Below are positions 15,605 through 23,572 of a DNA stretch of 30,551 nucleotides, piece by piece. The stretch is from WFZT01 sp964571845. Lineage in GTDB: Bacteria; Hydrothermota; Hydrothermia; B15-G9; WFZT01. A program made the translations under genes and the position numbers. Below the pieces are notes generated by a model that was not told where the DNA came from, did not search any database, and saw only the letters and a list, made by a program, of their open reading frames with translations. Numbering within the stretch: position 1 is the stretch's first letter; each line of letters begins with the position of its first letter. Location of the stretch: NCBI GenBank assembly GCA_964571845.1, contig CAZNDM010000005.1, forward strand, positions 1 to 30,551, written 5' to 3'.

Positions 15605-16992
15605 TTTTTAACACGAAGTTTTTCAAAAATAGATACCAGAAGATCCACATGGTGGGCATTGGCGGATCTGGAATGAGCGGAATTGCGGAAGTTTTGCACA
15701 ATCTCGGTTTTATCATAACAGGTTCTGACTTAAAAAAATCAGATGTTACCAGAAGGCTCGAAGATCTCGGAATCAAGATATTTTACGGACACAGGGCGCA
15801 AAATGTTGAAGGTGCGCAGATTGTTGTCATCTCCACAGCCATACCTGAGACCAACCCTGAAGTACAGGCGGCACGAGAATCGGGTATTCCGGTTATCAGG
15901 AGAGCTGAGATGCTGGCTGAGCTGATGAGGATGAAGTATTCTGTTGCAGTTTCAGGATCACACGGCAAGACGACCACGACTTCCATGATTGGCACTGTGC
16001 TTGAAAAAGCAGGTTATGATCCAACCCTGATTATTGGTGGAAGGCTCAGGACCCTTGGCTCTGGTGCCAAACTCGGACAGAGTGATTTTCTCGTCGCTGA
16101 AGCAGATGAGTCTGATGGGTCATTTTTGATGCTTTTTCCCACTCTCGCTGTCATAACCAATATTGACAGGGAACATCTCGACACTTACGGAGATTTTGAG
16201 AACTTAAAGAAAGCCTTTGTCAAGTTTGCAAACAGTGTGCCCTTTTACGGAGCAGCCATTGTGAATCTCGATGATCCCAACAATCAGGACATACTTCCTG
16301 ACATCAAAAAGAGGTTGATCACCTATGGGCTGAAGCGGCAGGCTGATATTTACGCAAGGGATGTGGAGCTAAAAGGCACGGGCTCGAAGTTCAGAGTTTT
16401 TAAGGGAGACAGGGAAATTATTCAGGCTGAACTGAAGATACCTGGAATCCATAATGTAAAAAATGCACTTGCTGCCTTTGCTGTGGGCCTTGAGATGGAT
16501 ATTGACCCGGAGAAGATTCGAGACGCTCTGAAAGAGTTCCCAGGCGTCATGAGACGCATGGAGTTCAAAGGTAAGGTCAGGGAGATCACTTTTATGGATG
16601 ATTATGGTCATCATCCTTCTGAGATTGATGCAGTGCTCGAAACTCTTGGAAAATTCTGGGAAGGTAGAATCGTTGTGATTTTCCAGCCTCACAGGTACTC
16701 GCGGACGAAATTACTCTACCATGAATTTGGCAAAGTGTTCCACGAGGCGGATCTTGTCGTTGTAACAAAGCTTTACCCTGCTGGAGAAAAGCCCATTCCA
16801 GGTGTGGATTCCTCGCTGATCTACGAAGAAATTAAAAAATCTGGCCACAGATGCGTGTATCTCATCGAAGACAGGGATGAGATAAAGAAATTTTTAAAGG
16901 AGAATTTGAAGCCCGGAGATCTCGTTTTAACACTCGGTGCAGGGGATGTCTGGAAAATCGGTGAAGAATTGATGGCTGAATTGGAACAATGA
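15601..16992 (+). CDS. murC: UDP-MurNAc:L-alanine ligase MurC
   Basis: First Mur ligase; adds L-Ala to UDP-MurNAc. The 463-residue protein shows the N-terminal GIGGSGMSGIAE motif (19-30), the P-loop GSHGKTTTTSM (119-129), an AEADESDGSF block near 172 characteristic of MurC, and MDDYGHHPSEI near 338. It starts with an ATGA overlap after murG and ends with one into murB. Confidence 0.96.
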   Translation: MIFNTKFFKNRYQKIHMVGIGGSGMSGIAEVLHNLGFIITGSDLKKSDVTRRLEDLGIKIFYGHRAQNVEGAQIVVISTAIPETNPEVQAARESGIPVIRRAEMLAELMRMKYSVAVSGSHGKTTTTSMIGTVLEKAGYDPTLIIGGRLRTLGSGAKLGQSDFLVAEADESDGSFLMLFPTLAVITNIDREHLDTYGDFENLKKAFVKFANSVPFYGAAIVNLDDPNNQDILPDIKKRLITYGLKRQADIYARDVELKGTGSKFRVFKGDREIIQAELKIPGIHNVKNALAAFAVGLEMDIDPEKIRDALKEFPGVMRRMEFKGKVREITFMDDYGHHPSEIDAVLETLGKFWEGRIVVIFQPHRYSRTKLLYHEFGKVFHEADLVVVTKLYPAGEKPIPGVDSSLIYEEIKKSGHRCVYLIEDRDEIKKFLKENLKPGDLVLTLGAGDVWKIGEELMAELEQ

Positions 16993-17837
16993 ATATTTTG
17001 CATAACATAGACATATCGAGACTGACGACCATGGGTGTCGGTGGTACTGTGAAGTATTACGCCGAACCTGTGGATGCAGGGGAGCTGAACACACTGATAC
17101 AGTGGGCTCAGGATAGGGATAAAGAGGTATTTATTCTGGGTGGCGGATCAGATGTGATTTTTGATGACAGAGAGTTTGATATGCTCGTCATCAATATGAA
17201 GAACTTTGAGAATCTGGAGTATCAGGATTCAGAGGTTGTCGCAGGTGCGGGTGTAATTTTGAATAAACTTATTCGTGAGAACGCAGTTCGTGGTCTTTCT
17301 GGCATGGAAGAGCTATATGGCATACCGGGAACAGTCGGTGGGGCAATTACAAAAAACGCAGGGGCACACGGCCGCGAAATAAAAGATGTGCTTTCGTGGG
17401 CAAAAGTTATAGTGGACATCGGAACCGTTGAAAAACTTTCGGTCAATGAGCTGGGCCTTGAATACAGGGAGTCCAGCTTTGAAGGAATTTTGATCGAAGC
17501 CGGTTTTAGACTTACGGAAAGTTCTCCTGAGTCGGTACAGAATTCCATGAAAGAATTTTTAAAGAGAAGAAATGCAACCCAGCCCAAAGGCAAAACCGCA
17601 GGGTGTATTTTCAAAAACCCTGAGCCGGGCCTGTCAGCCGGTTATCTGCTTGATCAGGCTGGCATGAAAGGCTACAGAATCGGTGATGCCATGTACTCCA
17701 CTGTTCACGCCAATTTCATTGTAAATCTCGGCAGTGCAAGGGCTGAACACATATTTGAGCTCATTGATACCGGTAAAAGGGCAGTTTTTGAAAAATTTGG
17801 AGTCAAACTCGAAGAGGAGGTGGTCATAATAAGATGA
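16989..17837 (+). CDS. murB: UDP-N-acetylenolpyruvoylglucosamine reductase MurB
   Basis: FAD/NADPH enzyme that makes UDP-MurNAc. It has 282 residues, with TTMGVGGTVKYYAEP at the start (FAD domain), LGGGSDVIF near 50, GIPGTVGGAITKNAGAHG near 112, and the C-terminal YRIGDAMYSTVHANFIVN segment carrying the proton-donor serine and the HAxFIVN hallmark. Compact length and the lack of the extra Tyr loop suggest type II MurB. It overlaps murC and the following small gene by four bases each. Confidence 0.95.
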   Translation: MNILHNIDISRLTTMGVGGTVKYYAEPVDAGELNTLIQWAQDRDKEVFILGGGSDVIFDDREFDMLVINMKNFENLEYQDSEVVAGAGVILNKLIRENAVRGLSGMEELYGIPGTVGGAITKNAGAHGREIKDVLSWAKVIVDIGTVEKLSVNELGLEYRESSFEGILIEAGFRLTESSPESVQNSMKEFLKRRNATQPKGKTAGCIFKNPEPGLSAGYLLDQAGMKGYRIGDAMYSTVHANFIVNLGSARAEHIFELIDTGKRAVFEKFGVKLEEEVVIIR

Positions 17838-18169
17838 AAGGTTTGATGGTTATTGCTTTTCCTGTAATCGTTGCCTTTGTCTTTTTATTCCCTGCCATCA
17901 GGAAGGCAACATTCAGCAAAATAATAAAAGAGAAGCCGACTTTGAAGGAAATAATCCAGGAATATGCACCTGAAATCAGTAAAAAGGTCAGGGAGATCAG
18001 ACAGGATACCGTGTATCTCACAGATGGTAAGATTCTGATATTCGGAAAGGGCTGGTATGTTGAGAGAGTGAAGGTGGCAAGGAAGCTGCTTAAGAGTGGA
18101 GTAAAGGCAAAGATCATTGATCTCTCAGTGCCGGGTTACGCACTGATAAAAACCGGGGGTAGGAGATGA
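17834..18169 (+). CDS. ftsQ: Miniature FtsQ-like protein lacking POTRA
   Basis: A 111-residue protein exactly where ftsQ normally lies, between murB and ftsA, with ATGA overlaps on both sides. Residues 4-21 form a single membrane segment with Arg and Lys after it. Residues 36-55 look helical; 57-72 (QDTVYLTDGKILIFGKGW) and 91-106 (KAKIIDLSVPGYALIK) match, in my reading, the last strands of the FtsQ beta domain: the dG-v-v-lG turn, a helix of Lys/Arg/Leu, then the IDLR-like strand. The POTRA domain and the first half of the beta domain are missing; standard FtsQ is about 220-280 residues. The frame is intact and there is no remnant of a missing part. I call it FtsQ from synteny and this weak match. 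Confidence 0.6.
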   Translation: MKGLMVIAFPVIVAFVFLFPAIRKATFSKIIKEKPTLKEIIQEYAPEISKKVREIRQDTVYLTDGKILIFGKGWYVERVKVARKLLKSGVKAKIIDLSVPGYALIKTGGRR

Positions 18170-19431
18170 AGATCAATGTCCTGAATATCGGGTCAAATTT
18201 TATATCATGTGTTTCGGCTGATGTGCAGCCGGATGAGAAGGGTGAGCCCACGAGTGTCAGAATCACGAGTTACGGAATATCCAGAAGCGAGGGTGTAACA
18301 GAAGGCTACATGACCGCACGTGATAAGTTCAAACATTCAGTTTCCGAAGCTTTGAGAAAGATGTCTGGTGAACAGGGCGAAGATTTCAAGGATTTCTATG
18401 TCGCCATAACCGGCACACACATAAAGGGCAAAGAACAGGCGGTTCAGAGAGCATGGGCAAGTGAAATGCATGTTATTGCACCGGGAGACATTGAAACGAT
18501 TATGGAATCCTCAAGATCCATTTCAATTTCACCCGACCATGTAATCATCAGCATCCATCCCAATGAATTTCAAATTGATGATCACACAAAGGCTGTTAAT
18601 CCACTGGGGATGAAAGCAAGAAAACTGGAGATGAAGTCCTATGTCATGTACAGCGAGTCCAGCAGGCTGGAGAATCTGAAGAGCGCACTTTCAGAGCTCG
18701 GGATCACGCCTGTGGGCTTCTTCTTTCAGCCAGTTGCTGCCGGATACGCAGTTATGTCCCCCTCTGATCTGAATTTCGGTATATCCGTTTTGATTGATAT
18801 CGGCCATTCCACAACTGATGTTGCCATCTGGAAATCCGGCTCACTCGTGAGAGCGAGGTCAATTCCAATTGCTGGCATGCACATAACAAAAGACATTATG
18901 GTCGGACTCAACATCAAAAATTTTAAGGCTGCAGAAAGGCTCAAATTGACACACGGAATCGCCCATGAGGATCTCGTCATGGACGAAGAGACGATTAAAA
19001 TTTCTGAGCTCAAGAGTGGGAATTCCGTGGACATCCCCCGCAAAGTACTGGCAAGGATCATCTATGCAAGACTTTACGAAATATTTTACCATGTGAAAAA
19101 TGAGGTCAACGGCTACAGAGACAAGGAATCCACGCCGATGAATGTGGTTCTCGTCGGTGGCTCAGCGAACATCGAAGGTATTGAGAAAGTTGCCCAGGAA
19201 GTTCTCAATTCTCCAGTTACAGTTGGTGAGATTATGGGATTTGCCAATCTCCCACAGGAATTGAAGTGGACATCGTTTGCATCCACACTGGGTACTGTCA
19301 GACTCGTGATCAGAAATAAGATGCTTTTCGGTGGTATCACGAGAGAGAAAACAGAGGACACGACAAACAAGGTCAAATCCATATTTTCAAAGTTGAAAAA
19401 CATTTTTAAACCGTTTATCGACGAGTTCTAA
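18166..19431 (+). CDS. ftsA: Cell-division protein FtsA
   Basis: Actin-fold protein that anchors FtsZ filaments to the membrane. The 421 residues include an SHS2-like 1C region (about 85-165), the second phosphate loop LIDIGHSTTDVAIW near 207, the adenosine motif VVLVGGSANIEGI near 328 and a C-terminal amphipathic helix (IFSKLKNIFKPFIDEF) for membrane binding. The first phosphate loop is unusual: VLNIGSN at 5-11 has Asn7 where most FtsA proteins have Asp or Glu. It overlaps the mini-ftsQ by four bases and is followed by ftsZ after 15 bases. Confidence 0.93.
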   Translation: MKINVLNIGSNFISCVSADVQPDEKGEPTSVRITSYGISRSEGVTEGYMTARDKFKHSVSEALRKMSGEQGEDFKDFYVAITGTHIKGKEQAVQRAWASEMHVIAPGDIETIMESSRSISISPDHVIISIHPNEFQIDDHTKAVNPLGMKARKLEMKSYVMYSESSRLENLKSALSELGITPVGFFFQPVAAGYAVMSPSDLNFGISVLIDIGHSTTDVAIWKSGSLVRARSIPIAGMHITKDIMVGLNIKNFKAAERLKLTHGIAHEDLVMDEETIKISELKSGNSVDIPRKVLARIIYARLYEIFYHVKNEVNGYRDKESTPMNVVLVGGSANIEGIEKVAQEVLNSPVTVGEIMGFANLPQELKWTSFASTLGTVRLVIRNKMLFGGITREKTEDTTNKVKSIFSKLKNIFKPFIDEF

Positions 19432-19446
19432 AAAGGGGTATAGAAA

Positions 19447-20577
19447 ATGGCAGATGTAAAAATCACAATATCGGAAAAAGAGTTTAGCAAGAGCTCGATA
19501 ATCAAAGTTGTGGGGATAGGGGGAGGAGGCAATAATGCCATAAATTACATGGTCAAAATGGGGTTAACAGGAGCTGAACTGATAGCAGCCAACACAGACA
19601 GGCAGGTACTCGACAATTCTCTTGCGCCCACCGTTATTCAGCTCGGTCCACAGCTGACAAAGGGGCTGGGAGCAGGTGGTGACCCTGAGATCGGAAGAAA
19701 AGCAATGGAAGAGTCAGCAGACGAATTCAGGAAGGTTCTGGAAGGCGCTCAGATGGTTTATCTCACCGCAGGTATGGGGGGAGGAACAGGGACAGGTGGT
19801 ATCCCGGTCGCTGCTGAAATTGCTAAATCCATGGGACTTGTTACCGTTGCCATAGTTACAAAACCCTTCAGTTTCGAGGGAAAGTACAGGATGGAAAAGG
19901 CCGAGGAGGGGATCAGGGAACTCAAAGAAAAAGTTGATACGCTGATCGTTATTCCCAACGACAAAATCCTCGAAATGGTGGATGTGCCAATGGAACAGGC
20001 ATTCAGCCTCGCCGACGAGGTCCTGTACAAGGCTGTGAAAGGAATACTCGACCTCAAATGGAAAGCTGGAAGGATCAACCTCGATTTTGCAGACATCAAA
20101 ACTGTGATGTCAGAGCGCGGTTACGCTATCATGGGAATAGGGGTTGGTGAAGGAGACAACAGAGCGTTAAAAGCTGCTGAAAACGCAATATTCAGCCCAC
20201 TTCTTGATGAATATTCCATAAGGGGCGCCAAGGCTGTGCTGGTCAACATAAAAGCCAGTGAAAACATTCTGACGAGCGAGGTCAACGATATTAACAAGTT
20301 CATCCAGTCTCAGGCAAAAGATGGAGACCACGAGCCCAATTACTTCTTCGGACTCACCTACGATAACGAACTCGGCGATAAGATTGAGGTAACCCTTATC
20401 GCGACAGGTATCAGCAGGGTTGAAAAAAGCAAGGTTTTCTCGCCTCCGAAGCCCGAAAAAGTCAACTCCGAGGTTGTAGAGTTGAAACTCGAAGATAGGG
20501 ATATCCCCGCATATGAGAGGCTCGGCATAAATATCTTTTCGGGCGTTGATGAAGATGTGATAGACTCAATTTTCTGA
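19447..20577 (+). CDS. ftsZ: Cell-division GTPase FtsZ
   Basis: Tubulin-like GTPase that forms the division ring. The 376 residues include GIGGGGNNAI (23-32), the tubulin signature GGGTGTGG (111-118) and the catalytic T7 loop NLDFADIK (211-218). The disordered linker is short (about 327-350), then a conserved C-terminal peptide DIPAYERLG (352-360) that should bind FtsA. It is not terminal: 16 more residues, rich in Asp and hydrophobics, follow. An AAAAGGGG site precedes the ATG. It is the last gene of the dcw cluster. Confidence 0.97.
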   Translation: MADVKITISEKEFSKSSIIKVVGIGGGGNNAINYMVKMGLTGAELIAANTDRQVLDNSLAPTVIQLGPQLTKGLGAGGDPEIGRKAMEESADEFRKVLEGAQMVYLTAGMGGGTGTGGIPVAAEIAKSMGLVTVAIVTKPFSFEGKYRMEKAEEGIRELKEKVDTLIVIPNDKILEMVDVPMEQAFSLADEVLYKAVKGILDLKWKAGRINLDFADIKTVMSERGYAIMGIGVGEGDNRALKAAENAIFSPLLDEYSIRGAKAVLVNIKASENILTSEVNDINKFIQSQAKDGDHEPNYFFGLTYDNELGDKIEVTLIATGISRVEKSKVFSPPKPEKVNSEVVELKLEDRDIPAYERLGINIFSGVDEDVIDSIF

Positions 20578-20642
20578 ATCAACCGAAGACCGATTTTCCA
20601 TTAACATCCACTTTACTTTTGCAAAACCCGGCGGACCCCCCT

Positions 20643-20670
20643 TTGAATAACGGCCTGTGAGGATTAAACT
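20643..20670 (+). promoter_or_regulatory. Candidate promoter of the aldolase operon
   Basis: TTGAAT (20643-20648) and TAAACT (20665-20670) are separated by 16 bases, in the 113-base gap between ftsZ and the aldolase gene. Each box matches the sigma-70 consensus at about four of six positions. An overlapping TATAAA (20670-20675) is an alternative -10. I saw no clear terminator for the dcw cluster in the gap. Confidence 0.3.
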
Positions 20671-20690
20671 ATAAAAAACGGAGGTTTGAA

Positions 20691-21614
20691 ATGGCACTCG
20701 TAACGATGAAAGAAATCCTTCAGGAGGCTTCCGGTAAGGGTTACGGAGTCGGAGCTTTCAATATTAACAATCTCGAGTTTCTAAAAGCAATTATTGAGGC
20801 TGCCGAGGAAGAGAGATCGCCTGTTATCATTGCCGTAAGTGAAGGTGCCATGAAGTATGCCGGGATTGAATACCTTGCTGAAATGGTAAAGATCGCTGCT
20901 CAACAGACAGATATTCCTGTTGCCCTTCATGTGGACCATGGAAAGCACTGGGAGGTGATCGTCTCGGCTATAAGATACGGTTTCACATCTGTAATGATAG
21001 ATGCATCTGACAAAAGCTTTGAGGAAAATGTCAGAATAACCTCGAAAGTAGTCGATCTTGCACACGCCGTTGGTGTAACAGTTGAAGCAGAAATAGGAAG
21101 GTTGAAGGGTGTTGAAGACATAGTGAATGTCAGTGAGAGGGAAGCGGTGCTTACTGATCCGGACGAGGCGAAAGAATTTGTGGAACAGACCGGAGTGGAT
21201 GCCCTTGCCGTGGCAGTTGGCACATCCCATGGCGCCTACAAGTTCAGGGGTGAGCCCAGGCTGGATATCGAAAGGATTAAGAAGATCAGGGATCTTGTGA
21301 AAATCCCCCTCGTTTTACACGGCGCGAGTGGAGTTATTCCAGAAATAGTGGAAATTGCTGAAAAATACGGTGCTGAGCTGAAAGGTGCAAAAGGTGTACC
21401 CGATGACCAGATCAAAGAAGCAATAAAGGCGGGTATTGCAAAGATAAACATTGATACGGATCTGAGACTCTCCTTCCTCGCCGGTGTTAGAAAGTTTTTA
21501 TATGAAAATCCGGATGTCTTTGATCCGAGAAAGTATCTCGGTGAGGGTATGAAGTATGTCAGAGAAACTGTAAGAGCGAAGATGAAGCTTTTCGGTTCAA
21601 GTGGAAGGGCATGA
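20691..21614 (+). CDS. fba: Class II fructose-bisphosphate aldolase
   Basis: Zinc-dependent aldolase of glycolysis and gluconeogenesis, splitting fructose-1,6-bisphosphate into glyceraldehyde-3-phosphate and dihydroxyacetone phosphate. The 307 residues contain ALHVDHGKHWE (78-88: His80, Asp82, His83), VEAEIGRLKG near 131, GTSHGAYKF near 178 with a zinc His, LVLHGASGV near 207 with another, and NIDTDLR near 254 for phosphate binding. The shape is closest to the FbaA/GatY-type class IIB family; a related sugar specificity (tagatose bisphosphate) cannot be excluded. ACGGAGG precedes the ATG. The stop overlaps aroH by four bases. Confidence 0.92.
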   Translation: MALVTMKEILQEASGKGYGVGAFNINNLEFLKAIIEAAEEERSPVIIAVSEGAMKYAGIEYLAEMVKIAAQQTDIPVALHVDHGKHWEVIVSAIRYGFTSVMIDASDKSFEENVRITSKVVDLAHAVGVTVEAEIGRLKGVEDIVNVSEREAVLTDPDEAKEFVEQTGVDALAVAVGTSHGAYKFRGEPRLDIERIKKIRDLVKIPLVLHGASGVIPEIVEIAEKYGAELKGAKGVPDDQIKEAIKAGIAKINIDTDLRLSFLAGVRKFLYENPDVFDPRKYLGEGMKYVRETVRAKMKLFGSSGRA

Positions 21615-21970
21615 TCAGGGGAGTCAGGGGAGCCATAACATGTGATAACAATTCGAGAGAGGAGATCCTGGAAAGAACTCAGGAACTACTGAGAGAAATA
21701 TTTGCGAGAAACGGGATAGACACCGGGTCGATTAGCGCCATAATCTTTACTGCCACAAAGGACCTTGATGCCGCCTTCCCTGCAGAGGGCGCAAGGCTCA
21801 TGGGGCTTGACCGTGTCCCTCTGCTTGATATGCAGCAGATGGATGTTAAAGGCTCACTTCCAATGACCATAAGAGCGCTTGTCCTCTTTGAGACGGAAAA
21901 AACACAGGATGAGATAAAACATGTTTACCTGAGAGATGCAAAAAACTTGAGGAGTGACCTGAATGATTAA
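21611..21970 (+). CDS. aroH: Chorismate mutase, AroH (trimeric) type
   Basis: Converts chorismate to prephenate, the branch point to Phe and Tyr. The 119 residues align over their whole length with the B. subtilis AroH fold. Arg6 (GVRGAIT), Phe56 and Arg62 (AAFPAEGARL), Arg88 (MTIRAL) and the HVYL...LRSDL tail are conserved. In the segment LLDMQQMDVKG, the position of the catalytic Glu (Glu78 in B. subtilis) is Gln76 and the position of Cys75 is Asp73, an apparent exchange of the acidic side chain. The gene lies directly before pheA and tyrA, which take prephenate onward, so it is almost certainly active. Confidence 0.93.
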   Translation: MIRGVRGAITCDNNSREEILERTQELLREIFARNGIDTGSISAIIFTATKDLDAAFPAEGARLMGLDRVPLLDMQQMDVKGSLPMTIRALVLFETEKTQDEIKHVYLRDAKNLRSDLND

Positions 21971-22784
21971 AGTTGCATTTCAGGGAGAAAAAGGTGCCTA
22001 TTCCGAGGAAGCTGCCTACAAATTTTTCAACGGCAGGGAGATTGAGACATATCCCTGTTTTTCGTTTCAGGAGGTTGTGGATCTCGTTCAGAACGGAGAA
22101 GTTGATTTCGGTGTCCTGCCAATTGAGAACACAGTTGCAGGTTCCATTACCCAGAGTTACGACCTGCTTTTTTCATCGGCACTTCATGTTTACGGTGAAG
22201 TTACAATAAAAGTTTCTCACAACCTCCTTTCTGTCGAAGGCGCATCACAGAAGACGATAAAATATGTGATCTCTCATCCTCAGGCACTGGCACAGTGTGA
22301 AAATTATCTGAGGAGAAAGGGGTTAACTGCCATTCCCGAGTTTGATACGGCTGGAAGTGCGAGAAAGATCAGGGAGATGAATGATCCGGCTTACGCGTGC
22401 ATTGCATCACGCAGAGCAGCAGAGATTTACGGCTTAAAAATTATAGACGAATCAATCGAAGACTTTCCCTGGAATTACACGAGATTTTTTATCCTTTCCC
22501 GTGAGGAACCCGAAAAAGGGGATTATAACAAGACTTCCATTGTTTTCTCCACGAGGCACAAGCCGGGTGCACTTCTGAGCTGTCTCGAAGCCTTTGCAAA
22601 AAGGGGTATTAATCTTACAAAAATCGAGTCAAGACCAGACAAAAATACCCCGTGGCGGTATGTTTTTTACCTGGACTTTGAAGGTCACATATCTGAGCCT
22701 GAGGTTGAAGAGGCACTGATCGAGCTACTCAAAATAGCCACATTCGTCAAAGTCCTTGGCTCCTATCCAGGAGAAAAGAGATGA
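21963..22784 (+). CDS. pheA: Prephenate dehydratase
   Basis: Converts prephenate to phenylpyruvate for phenylalanine synthesis. The monofunctional 273-residue form has the dehydratase domain (FQGEKGAYSEEAA at 6-18, PIENTVAGS at 53-61, TRF at 173-175) and a C-terminal ACT domain (GALL 202-205, ESRP 222-225) that normally gives feedback inhibition by phenylalanine. No chorismate mutase domain is fused; the separate AroH upstream supplies that. It overlaps aroH by eight bases and tyrA by four. Confidence 0.96.
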   Translation: MIKVAFQGEKGAYSEEAAYKFFNGREIETYPCFSFQEVVDLVQNGEVDFGVLPIENTVAGSITQSYDLLFSSALHVYGEVTIKVSHNLLSVEGASQKTIKYVISHPQALAQCENYLRRKGLTAIPEFDTAGSARKIREMNDPAYACIASRRAAEIYGLKIIDESIEDFPWNYTRFFILSREEPEKGDYNKTSIVFSTRHKPGALLSCLEAFAKRGINLTKIESRPDKNTPWRYVFYLDFEGHISEPEVEEALIELLKIATFVKVLGSYPGEKR

Positions 22785-23572
22785 AGATAGGTATAGTGGG
22801 ACTCGGTCAGATAGGAGGATCTCTTGCCCTTGCGTTGAAAAAAACGGGCAAATACACAGTTTACGGAACCGACATATCAGGGGAGATCCTGAAAGCGATC
22901 GCAGACAAAATCGATGGGGTTACAACAAATATTGAAGATCTGAAATCCAGTGTGGATCTCGTTGTTCTTGCAGTCCCGATTGAGACTATCAAAAAGATAC
23001 TCCCTTCTTTTAGAGGTTTTAATGGCATTGTGATGGATACTGGAAGCACAAAGTTTGAGGTAATGGAAGAGGCTAAGAGACACGAAATTAAGTTTGTGGG
23101 AGGACATCCTCTGGCTGGAACGGAGAAGAAGGGACCCGAAAGCTGGTCTGAATCCCTTTTTGTGGGCTCTGATTTTTTCCTGACCGGTAATTTGAGAAGA
23201 AAGGACAGGAAAATCGTGGAAGAGGTTGTTAGAGATACCGGCGCAAATCCTGTCTGGATAGAGCCTGAGATACACGACCGTGTGATGGCATACACGAGTC
23301 ACATGCCTTATGTCGTCGCCCTTGCTCTCACTCACCTCTCTGCTAAATACGGCAAATTCTGGGGTCCTGGAATGAAATCTACCACAAGACTTGCAGCGCA
23401 AAATCCAGAAATGGCACTGGATATCCTGCTCACAAACAGAAAAAACATTGAAGATGCACTACAGGACTTTTCTAATGTTTTGATGGAACTCAAAATCCTT
23501 TTGAGAAATCCTGAAGAACTCAGGGAATTTTTGAGAAAAATACATCAAAAGAGGAGAGAAATTGATGGCTAA
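22781..23572 (+). CDS. tyrA: Prephenate dehydrogenase
   Basis: Oxidative decarboxylation of prephenate to 4-hydroxyphenylpyruvate for tyrosine. It has 263 residues: a Rossmann fold with GLGQIGGS (7-14) and Asp31 at the end of strand 2, indicating NAD rather than NADP, then HPLAGTEKKG with His109 and TSHMPY with His174, the substrate and catalytic positions of the family. No ACT domain is present, so tyrosine control, if any, works another way. A cyclohexadienyl (arogenate-using) specificity is possible. Confidence 0.94.
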   Translation: MKIGIVGLGQIGGSLALALKKTGKYTVYGTDISGEILKAIADKIDGVTTNIEDLKSSVDLVVLAVPIETIKKILPSFRGFNGIVMDTGSTKFEVMEEAKRHEIKFVGGHPLAGTEKKGPESWSESLFVGSDFFLTGNLRRKDRKIVEEVVRDTGANPVWIEPEIHDRVMAYTSHMPYVVALALTHLSAKYGKFWGPGMKSTTRLAAQNPEMALDILLTNRKNIEDALQDFSNVLMELKILLRNPEELREFLRKIHQKRREIDG

